A stretch of DNA of 64,000 nucleotides from Siphonodentalium dalli. Taxonomy: Eukaryota > Mollusca > Scaphopoda > Gadilida > Siphonodentaliidae. The position numbers and the translations under genes were made by a program. This document shows positions 55,664 to 64,000 of the stretch, piece by piece. The DNA is taken from positions 41,702,194 through 41,766,193 of the forward strand of contig CP136069.1 in NCBI GenBank assembly GCA_032622095.1. The letters are read 5' to 3'. The notes beneath the pieces are model-generated. The model was not told the DNA's origin. It saw only the letters and a list, made by a program, of their open reading frames with translations, and did no database searches. Numbering within the stretch: position 1 is the stretch's first letter; the number at the start of each line of letters is the position of its first letter.

Positions 55664-57295
55664 TGGCCATGGAGAGCTAAGTGATGATTGAGCACATTCA
55701 GTTAGTTTCCCATGGGACTCAGTAGAGACAGTGTCACACCTTCTTTCCATCTGTCTCAGCTTCAGACAGTCAACTAGTGTCCCACAGCACTTTAAACTTC
55801 ACATGACTCAGGTTGTGACAGACAAACATTGTCCCATGACACTTTAAATGCTGACATCATTTTTAGTCTAGCTTATTTCCGTTGTAGCAACTAAGGCACA
55901 TTTTATGATTAGGCCAAATAAAAATAAACGTCTGGTTCGCGTTGGAGAAAATTAGGGTCCCTAGGCAGTCTTGAAAATATTTTTTTTTAGTTATTTTGTT
56001 TATTTTGTAGCTAGCTTCCCTGTCTTCTGCATGATTTCGAAAAGATTAGTTTTCTTTTCTTAGTATAAACTGTAATAAACACAATTGCTTTGACAAAAAA
56101 CAATCCATTCTGAGACATTGAATGTTTTTTTTTTTAAATACAAAAATTTCATGAAAACCCAGCTGGAAAACCATGAACAAAACTTTCAGGTAGGCAGCTG
56201 GTGTATGTGGTTTATATGGGTGTAGGCAGGGAACACGAACCACACATATTTTTTCTTTGGCCTTGTCATATTACCCAACTAGAGTCATATGTACTTAAAA
56301 GAGTACATGTCTGTTTTTTGCAAATTGTACTGCATATATCTGGGTGTGTACATTGTGGTTTGGGTAATTGTTGACATGCCTCTCTATAACATTTGAACAA
56401 TGCATGTCTGTTGAAACTTATCAAAGGCGCTTACTTGGCTCCAGGAGTCACAACTGTGCAGTTGATTTGGAACAGTTTTATCACTTTGTCTGAATAACAT
56501 TATGGCCACTTTAGATCATGCCATGAATCTATACTCTGGCTGCATCCATAATGATCATATTTCATTGGCCACTAATGGCACTTGTACTCAGCCTTTACTG
56601 TTTTAGGAAATGTTCTGATAATAAGATAAACAATCGGCCATAGGCATATTCGTGAAATGAAACTGAAAGGAGATATATATGTCAATCGTAAAACTATCTG
56701 TGCGCTTTGATGTCATACTGCAGTGATTTACCTACATGCATAATCTGAATTAACGCTCTTAAATTAGTATTTATTTGACTTCGGTGGTACAAAATATTTG
56801 ATTCGAGTCGAGGAACCCACCCCTAGTGAAGTGAAAAAGTACCTTTATTTTTTCTAAATTTGTAATTTTCATGAATGTTTGGCTAATCCGAGCGATTTCA
56901 GAAAAAATCCAGTGTGTGTATGAAACATTGAAGAACATATTTATTTTTAAAACAACGTGGATAACCATCTTGATTATAGTCGATTTTCAACAAATAATAC
57001 AACCATTGCACTGGTTATATGAATGATAGTGAAATGGTTTAGACTCTGTTAAGCCTAACTTGTTGGGAGAGTCTGATCTGAATTAGACTTGGGGGAATTG
57101 TTAAGTTCCCAACATTTACAGTTACATTTGTTGAACACATCATTCTAAAATAGCCTATTAACTGGTTTTATTTGTGGTGACTTCTGTTGACACTCCCACA
57201 TTCATTTATTTATTACCTAATGGGGTGACAGCAGTACAAGGTCCACCTGTCTTTATGAAATAATTACTGCTGCCGTTACCCAGTGTCTACTGAGT
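55663..57295. other. Intron stretch with little recognised content
   Basis: Only a short family H fragment (56512-56570) and a family D-like word (GGAAATGTTCTGATAATAAG at about 56606) were recognised. Confidence 0.5.
56512..56570 (+). repeat. Family H short fragment
   Basis: TAGATCATGCCATGAATC followed by CTCTGGCTGCATCC; only the end is present. Confidence 0.5.
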
Positions 57296-57303
57296 GTGTT
57301 TGT

Positions 57304-57741
57304 CAAGCCTTCAATTAGTGTGTCTGTCATTTGCAGAATGAGGTCCCCAGAGGGTGAATTTAATGACTCTATCCCAACGATGGGCAAGCATCACCAAATT
57401 CACCCTCTGGGAACCTCATTTCTGCTCGGCTCTCGATCAGCTGCTATGGGAGACATATATAGGATCAGATTGAAGTATCCCAGTTGAAGTTGGTAATGTT
57501 CACCCATTAGTGACCTCAATTATGCATTTTATCTTCTGCAAATTAGGGGATATAGAAACTTTCAGAAGGGAAAAAGAAACTAAAAACAATTACAATTTGA
57601 GACTATAGATACTTCCCAAAAGCAGAATGAGGTCTCTAGAGGGTGAATTTAGTTATGCTAGCCCACTTTGCAGGTAGCGTCACCTAATTCACCCTCTGGA
57701 GACCACATTCTGTAAATGACAGACACACTACTTCAAGGCTG
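57304..57741. mobile_element. Pal-hAT MITE, long form, perfect 8-bp TSD
   Basis: 438 bp, CAAGCCTTCAATTAGTGTG to CTACTTCAAGGCTG. Flanked by GTGTTTGT at 57296-57303 and 57742-57749. Confidence 0.85.
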
Positions 57742-58040
57742 GTGTTTGTTTGAAGGTTTTATTTATTAGTGCACAACATTTATGTCTCCTGTCTCATACA
57801 AGGCTAACCCTTCTCATCCCTATGAATTTATTACTTAAGTTCATCTCCCTTGTTTTATTTCGCAAAATTTTCCGAAATCGATCTTTATTAGTATCATATC
57901 ATGTATATCTTATCCGAGAACCTTACTCAAAATAGATCAGAAATGGCTTGCTATCTGGGCAGCGACGTGCTTTGGGGAGGGGGGGGCATTCTTCCATTTT
58001 AGACTTAAAGGTGCCTCCAATTGGAAAATTTGTAATCACG

Positions 58041-58740
58041 CAGGGTAGGGTCCTGCGAATATTCGATTCGAGATTCGATTCGAAAGTCAAATTCGATTCG
58101 AAATTGCCAACTCGAAATTTTGAATATACACTGATGGAAAAGTAGGCTGTTTACGGGCATGTACACACGTCGATATTAGCTGTTTTGTGCCATTTAATTA
58201 CAGAAAATGATGTATATATGTACCTTATAATTCTCATTGTAAATCGCGATTTTATATATTAAATATAAGTATAGACATCAATTAGCCACTATAGGACAAC
58301 TAAATACGTCTGATTTCTATCTTTGAACATGGTCCCCAAAAGATCGGAGATCGCCGATGGACCAACGACGCTCGTAAATTATAATAGCTATGAGACTGAT
58401 CAACCGCTAGCGTTATCCGCGGTCTATCCGTCTCAGATTCCGCGTTATGTAATATAGTTCAGAATTTAAACAACACGTGTTCCCGGCATCGAAAACTGCA
58501 TGTTGGCGGTGTTTTCTTTTGAAGTTTACTTTCAATTTCGGAGCGTTCTTTGACACTAATGTCTTGACAAAACGTCATCCGTTATTCATGTTTATTTTAA
58601 ACATGATAAAGCTGCAGGCTTACCCATGTGATGAATGCAATATGGTGTATAAATCGCAATCATCTGGGACAACGACCCATCTATGGAATCATCTGTCCAA
58701 GAAGCATCCAGCACTACATAAACAGGCTAAACTGTGATTG
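58041..58740 (+). mobile_element. hAT-like transposon 5' fragment with BED finger
   Basis: Starts CAGGGTAGGG, a hAT-type CAGGG terminus, followed by repeated ATTCGATTCGA words at 58060-58100 as in many invertebrate hAT ends. About 550 bp further on is a BED-type zinc finger: CDECNMVYKSQSSG, then THLWNHLSKKHP, giving the Cx2C...H...H pattern around residues 50-77 of an 86-codon frame (58477-58737). A gctgcag before the finger could be a splice acceptor. The frame stops at 58738 and no hATC dimerisation region follows, so only the 5' end survives. No 3' terminus was found. Confidence 0.65.
58609..58740 (+). pseudogene. BED zinc finger remnant of a hAT transposase
   Basis: DNA-binding N-terminal domain of a hAT-family transposase (or ZBED-type derivative). 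Two Cys (CDEC) and the His of HLWNHLSKKHP are intact, and the frame ends HKQAKL-stop. Normal hAT proteins continue for 500 or more residues, so this is truncated. The start is uncertain: an upstream Met at 58477 exists but the stretch before the finger resembles no protein I know. Confidence 0.6.
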
Positions 58741-58987
58741 TTGTTGCATCTTCAAGTTTATAACAACGGGTGATTCCGAATGTTGATTTGCAATGTTGCA
58801 TGCACATGCAATCTGTACAAATTTTGCGTGATTTTAGTTCCAATTATCCATTTAGTGGTTATATATTAATCGTTGTGACTGCCGCATGGACGTTTTAATC
58901 AATTATCAATTGAATTTAATAGTATTGCAAATGATGGTTCATCGCCACATAAGTTATGATAGAACTTCGTGCATGTAATTCATGGAA

Positions 58988-59078
58988 TGTCGGAAATATG
59001 GCTTGCTACCATTCATTGGAAAGCTCTTACACATAATTATGCTGTGGTTAAGAAGTCGATTATTTAGGGCATTACTGT
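58988..59078 (+). mobile_element. Pal-TA MITE, rearranged fragment
   Basis: TCGGAAATATGGCTTGCTAC, then a jump to ATAATTATGCTGTGGTTAAG and GGGCATTACTG-TA; an internal deletion fused the two arms. Confidence 0.65.
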
Positions 59079-59708
59079 ACATCCCTGCCTTCAAGACATA
59101 TATGATGAAAGCCACATTCTGTCAGGTAGACAAAAACAGTAGTGCCTTGCTCAGCATGATTTCTGTGAGTTACTATGCTTCCTCCTGGCCACATTGACAG
59201 GGAAAAAAGCTAATTGTCTGGTGTGAGGTAGCAAATAGTGGTGATCAGAAGAAAACACCTGGTTTTTCCTCCCACACTATGTTGGTACGTTTATGTTTTG
59301 CTCATTACTCTGCTAGTGTGAGGACTCTGGCGAATGCCTGTTAAAATAGTCACCTGTGATGAGAACATTAATCACTTTACCCTGTGTTACCTGTGGATTT
59401 AACATATCATAGTAGTAAGGCCTTAGATAACAATATTCGTGGTTGGCCTTTCCCTACTGACCCTATTTTAACCTCCCCCCCACCCCGCTTTGTTAATGGT
59501 TCAAGAAAATCTTTTTTGAGAAAGTTTTTGTAAAACTTTTTTAGAATAAAAACAAATTCAGAAATCTCAGAATGGGTTTATTTTAAGTCAAAGAGTAGTG
59601 TTTGTTGCTGATAAAATGTCAAACATAAAAGCCATTAAAATATGTCCAAAAAAAAAATCATTAAAAAAAACAAACTATATTATAAGCTTATTATACTACC
59701 CCGACCCA

Positions 59709-59800
59709 GAGGTCCCCAGTGCGACAACCCCACTATATAATAAGTATATACATTAAGGTATATATTATACTTATGGTGGGGTTGTCGCACCAGGGGACCT
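59709..59800. repeat. 92-bp foldback
   Basis: AGGTCCCCAGTGCGACAACC...and its inverse GGTTGTCGCACCAGGGGACC, with an AT-rich loop (TAATAAGTATATACATTAAG). Single copy, no clear TSD. Confidence 0.55.
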
Positions 59801-60122
59801 GTGACCCGCCCCTATTTTTTTTCTGATTTGTTACCCCAACCATACATTTAATTATCTTTGGCCTAATACTTAACTAATAAAATTCAACATCAATATAATT
59901 ACTTGCTTAAAGTTATGCATAATCCTAATAATTTGTTCAAGCTTCAGCTGACTGATATATCTGGACAGCCTCGGCTCTGCTATGAATATCTAATTTTCCT
60001 GTCTGACTAGAGCCAGACACTGAGTTTATCCTGTAGGATATATAATATGACTGTGCTCCAGTCAGAACCCATGTTTCAATACTATCTCCAGATAGATAAT
60101 TTAACCCTCTTAGTGAGGCTGG

Positions 60123-62336
60123 TCATAAAATAACAACTTCTAGCAACGTAGTTCTTACACAGATAAACAGATATCTGACTGATAATCCCAGCTTTGTAGG
60201 TTTCAAATAGTGTATGATAGGCAAACCCCTGTCTTGGGTTAATTCTTCAACCATAACACGTTTTTGACGAGTGATGACTTTTGATATAGGTGTAAGCAGG
60301 GTGTCGTCCTTTTGAGTTGAAACTGCGATTATCCCCATACCATGAAATGAACCTCTACCATCAATAGTAGTGATGTTGTGGTCGACGTTAAATTATCTGC
60401 TGCCTACTGAGTAAAGGTACCTGAAAAATACTCCACTAGTGTACTCTCAATACTTTCCACCTGGATCACTGATTGCTTGTACCTGCTTACTTCGTCATAA
60501 GTAATTGAAAACCCCAATTTAGAGTTCATAACTTACACTTCTTCTTCTCTACGCCCGTGTACGAGCAACCTCAATATGAGTATTATAATAATCATCACCT
60601 TCCAATTTAGTGAGTTTATATACAGTAGTTGATCTAAAAATACTAATTGACATTTTGTTGCTGTGTATATGACTGGGAACTGTGTTGTAGTTTCATAGAA
60701 TTCTTTTGATCTTTCATAAGTAACAGTTATTGTACCTCTCGATATGTAAGCCACCTTGACCAGAACACGAGATCCATTTCAACCCCAATACCAAAAAGGG
60801 TAGTGGTAATAACAGATTGTTTTATTTCAGATGGAACTAGTATCTGCAGAAACATTTGTAAATGGCGAGGAATCCATTTATTTCTGTTGTCTATATTCCC
60901 TATCTCCTCGCTGGTGGGGTAGGTTTTCTTATCATATGTCATTTCCCACAACTTTGCCCTGATCATCTTCGCGGCGGTCACAATAACTCTGTCTGCCTCC
61001 TCCTCTGTGTCATCTTTCTTATCCGCATACCACTTGTCATTTATCGAGTACTTGGCCATATCTTTGAAACAAATGTCGTTGCTATGCCCTTCGATTTCAG
61101 CAAAAAAGATACACTCCCCATACCGTTCTTCCAATTTCTGTTTAAGGCGTTTTATTAAATTAAGATTCTGACCCAATTGCTAGCTCTACCATTTGAGTAT
61201 GTAACTCGGACAGAGTATACAGTTCTGTATTGATCACCCCAGACTCCAGCCATACACATAACGAATCAAATGAGCGTTGCATTTCGACACTTGGTGTTCT
61301 GTCCTTTGGTTTTCTCTCAGATGGATCCTCATTTATATCTCCCAATATCATGGCGAAACAAGATGCATCATATAGGGCTTCTGCAGTAACGAGATCAATG
61401 CAACTTAATTAGAGTGAGTCTCTGAACCTTCAATGCTCACGAATCTTCTCTTATTCGGCAATGTTCTAAAACTTTGTATCTAATAGGGAGAGTTGCTATA
61501 CTGTTCGCACTTGCCTTCTACCGGGATGACGGTGATCTGATATGGCACCCTTTCCACATATGAAACAGTCTTCTTTGACATCAAATGGGTCTTGTCTATA
61601 TCTCCGAGGGAGTCATTTTCTTAGAGATTGGAACCATATCCATACACTCCGGATTGACATTGAAGGTTCTTTTCCTATCAGTGAAATCACGCCTACAGTC
61701 TTTATGGACCAATACCTTACCAATGGGTGTGGTTATTTGTTGCCCCTTTAACCCTTTACCCAACAGAAGGGCCCTGTGCCAATGCATTCTCTTATATATG
61801 CGAGTCGACCATAGGTCGCCTCGCATATATAAGAGAATGCATTGGCTTAACACATTAAAAATTATAAAATTGTTAAAGAATGTAAGCAAAAATGGTAAAA
61901 AGTGTTAAAAAAAGATTTTTTTTAGGCCAATGCATTCTCTTATATATGCGAGGCGACATATGGTCGACTCGCATATATAAGAGAATGCATTGGCACAGGG
62001 TATAACTGTAACTATCACAATGTGGTCAAGGAGCCGGTTCCAATGATATCCATATTTGTATGGTTTTATTGAGACAGACCGAAGATATTTTAGGCTGTTG
62101 AAGCTTTATTTGGCCGGTTTTGGCCGGTTTGTTGGGTAAAGGGTTAAATATTCAGATAAGTGGTTATATCCTCGCTTATCAGAGAAGTCAATCAAAGTCT
62201 CCAATCCTTTTTCCATAACTTTTACCAATGTATTTCCCTTAGTGTCCACATTACATTGACACATGCTACGAAAGGAAAAGACGGACACGTCCTCTTGAAA
62301 GTTGCTGGCCCCAACATACGACGTTGGTTCTGCCAT
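60123..62336 (-). pseudogene. Decayed multicopy invertebrate protein gene (unnamed family)
   Basis: Minus-strand remains of one long protein, read in order. N-terminal block at 62336-62148 (MAEPTSYVGAS... to HLSEYL). A TTAA-1 element at 61752-62143. The continuation with VLVHKDCRRDFTDRKR at 61747-61596. After a frameshift, a zinc-ligand-like DCFICGKG block near 61600-61540. TAEALYDASCFA leading into 61351-61160 (FDSLCVWLESGV, LYTLSELH). After another frameshift, 149 codons at 61176-60727 (RLKQKLEERYGE, NDKWYADKKDD, GIGVEMDLVFWSRWL). Finally FTQ-stop-AADN, a 1-nt shift, then NVDHNITTIDGRGSFHGMGII in 60392-60123. At least four frameshifts and several stops make it non-functional. I recall intact relatives with this motif order as high-copy uncharacterised proteins in cnidarian and mollusc genomes. 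They are probably repeat-encoded; I cannot name a domain or function. Confidence 0.75.
61752..62143 (-). mobile_element. TTAA-1 element inside the pseudogene
   Basis: 392 bp between TTAA (61748-61751, 62144-62147), CCCTTTACCCAACAGAAGGG to GTTTGTTGGGTAAAGGG. It interrupts the minus-strand protein between codons SEYL and KGQQ. Dropping it with one TTAA leaves the frame open, so the insertion was precise and post-dates the coding copy. Confidence 0.92.
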
Positions 62337-62689
62337 CACCGAACACGTACCAGACCAAATGAGAGACTAGTATGATAATAAAAAAAACTCAACCAAGAAC
62401 AATGCAGTTTGAATATACAATAAGCCTTCTGCGTATGTTGGCACAGTTTGGTTTCAGCAGAAGGCGAAAAATAAATACAATGTCACACAAAACACCCATC
62501 AAAACAACTATATCCAGAAATTATTTGCAACCACACACATGAAGAAACAATCCCTACGTTATATTTGATAGTTATATTACATGAATCATTGAATTGATCG
62601 TCTTGAACCAGTAAAGAGCGCTCATTTCCTGATATGGTTAAAACAAACAGCGTTAATTTACATGTAGGCCCATCACTTTGTCTTTTCAC

Positions 62690-63633
62690 AGAATATGGCC
62701 ACGTTCATATGTAGTTTAATGAAAGCTATTAAAGAGCGTTTAATTAAACTGACTTTCACCATGATATAAGAAATACGCTTTCCATTGTCCATATTTATGT
62801 AAATATATTATCTGACGACCTTGCAATTATATAATTGTTCATTATATATAAATATATGTACTGAAAACAACTTTTATCTAGATCACTTAGCGCACATACG
62901 GAGTCCCGTAGTCACAATTACATTCATAAATTGCCCCAGACCCCTCCCCTATTCATGGCGCTGTAGAAAATTTTCCCCAAAGCGATTTTAGCCGATTTTG
63001 GATATGTTATACACGAAGGTCTTCCCCTTCCAACGATACCAAATTTAGCCTGTTAAGATTTTTTCCAGGTAGGTCCTATAATTTAGCTCCGACAGCCAGA
63101 CTAATAACATTGTTTGTGACCAGATACAATCCCATGCTATAGACATGCCAGTCCATGTATTATCATTTACATTTCTCATTCACTGGTGTCACTAATAGAC
63201 AGAAGTTGTTTATTACAATTTAGTTTCACTGCCTGCCCACCTTCCATCAATAGCTCCAAGCCCACACTAATTGTTCAAAATTAGGCCACAACAATAAAAT
63301 GGCCTGGTTTACCAACATTTATGTTGAAAAAAAAATATGTAAATGCAGCAGGGAAATAGAATAGAAATAAAATTATGCATCACCAAGCGCAACAATTGAC
63401 ACAAATAGCACAATTGTCCATGAAAATATCTCAAGATTTTAAAAATACGATAGCTTTACTCCAATTAAAAAAATTAATTGAGGTATGTCTTCCCATAAAA
63501 CTGTATAAATAATGGAAAAGAAGGTGAAAGCAAAATAAAGTCTCTGGCATCAAATATTTTCTTCATAACTATATATATATATATATGACCCCATGCTTCA
63601 TATTTTAATCAGCCTCAACATAAACCAATCATA
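62690..63633. other. Stretch with no recognised feature
   Basis: Upstream (minus-strand sense) of the pseudogene start; no continuation of its reading frame or other repeat was recognised. Confidence 0.5.
63569..63587 (+). repeat. Short TA microsatellite
   Basis: About nine AT units. Confidence 0.85.
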
Positions 63634-63635
63634 TA

Positions 63636-63812
63636 CAGTAATGCCCTAAATAATCGACTCCTTAATCACAGCAGAATTATGTGTAACTTTTCAGATTTAG
63701 TCAGAAATATGGCTTTCCGATGAATGGCAACAAGCCATATTTCCGACTAAATCCTGAAAAGTTACCCATAATTCTGCTGTGGTTAAGGAGTCGATTATTT
63801 AGGGCATTACTG
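63636..63812. mobile_element. Pal-TA MITE, central deletion
   Basis: A 177-bp TA-flanked copy CAGTAATGCCC...GGGCATTACTG lacking part of the central hairpin. Confidence 0.78.
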
Positions 63813-64000
63813 TAGACAATTTTTTTTAACAATATTGAGGGAAATGTTGTAGGAGGGGTTCATATTACCAGGCTATTAAATTGCTGTTACCAAATCCCTC
63901 AAGTACAGTGCAAACTTAAAAAGTACAATTGCATCAGTAGAGCATCTGTAAACAAACTTTAACCGAGATATTACCTGAGTGGATGGATACCTATAACCCA

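Larger units (their letters stand above)
29467..64000 (+). other. EXT1: EXT1 downstream intron (5' part)
   Basis: Begins with gtaagt after the second exon. No further EXT1 exon was recognised to the window end, so this is inferred to be intron of more than 34 kb. A short or diverged exon could have been missed by eye. Confidence 0.6.

Overview
The window is animal (eukaryotic) genomic DNA: AT-rich, almost entirely non-coding, with GT-AG spliced exons, a tRNA-derived SINE and very dense short DNA transposons. The only host gene I can identify is EXT1 (exostosin-1, the heparan sulfate co-polymerase; ttv in flies), on the + strand. Two consecutive internal exons are visible, at 10212-10338 and 29347-29466, separated by a 19,008-bp intron. 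I found no other EXT1 exon, so the rest is read as intron: at least 10.2 kb upstream and at least 34.5 kb downstream. The repeat content (HINE/pearl-like elements, a SINE with an ATT tail, the multicopy protein family at 60-62 kb) suggests a marine invertebrate, probably lophotrochozoan (mollusc or brachiopod). The species cannot be named from this.

The introns are filled with a few families of palindromic miniature elements, named here by termini and target-site duplication (TSD). (1) TTAA-1, -2 and -3 begin TTAA-CCCTT and end AAGGG-TTAA, a piggyBac-like signature. Most carry one or two copies of the same roughly 65-70-bp hairpin core (arm GCCAATGCATTCTCTTATAT...). TTAA-1 ends in CCCTTTACCCAACA, TTAA-2 in CCCTTTGAGTGCCAGG, TTAA-3 in CCCTTYCATGACKGGAGC. 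(2) Pal-TA: TA-CAGTAATGCCC...GGGCATTACTG-TA, full length about 210-240 bp, Tc1/mariner-like. (3) Pal-hAT: CAAGCCTTGAAATAGTG termini with 8-bp TSDs. (4) Elements with 9-bp TSDs and TAG ends (51326-52492 and 55204-55570), Mutator-like. (5) Long elements inserted in T-runs with a 3' hairpin and internal microsatellites, Helentron/HINE-like.

Layout. 0-10 kb: intron with Pal-TA, Pal-hAT, TTAA elements and one 1.8-kb HINE-like insertion. 10.2 kb: EXT1 exon. 10.3-29.3 kb: intron with a 36-bp minisatellite (15.1-15.9 kb), nested TTAA-1 in Pal-TA (16.1-16.7 kb), many TTAA-3 copies, a 22-bp minisatellite and a SINE (28.1 kb). 29.3 kb: second EXT1 exon. 29.5-58 kb: intron with many Pal-TA copies, a decayed C-rich tandem array (33.7-34.9 kb), a 68-bp satellite with higher-order structure (48.8-49.4 kb) and a Mutator-like element (51.3-52.5 kb). 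58-62.4 kb: remnants of coding transposons, namely a hAT 5' end with a BED zinc finger and a minus-strand multi-frameshift pseudogene split by a TTAA-1 insertion.

Several nested insertions give direct evidence for target sites. The clearest is at 61752-62143: removing the element and one TTAA joins two segments of the pseudogene in frame. The most unusual signals are that TTAA elements with the same ends carry different hairpin cores, and that two Pal-TA copies sit exactly at the dyad centre of other palindromes.
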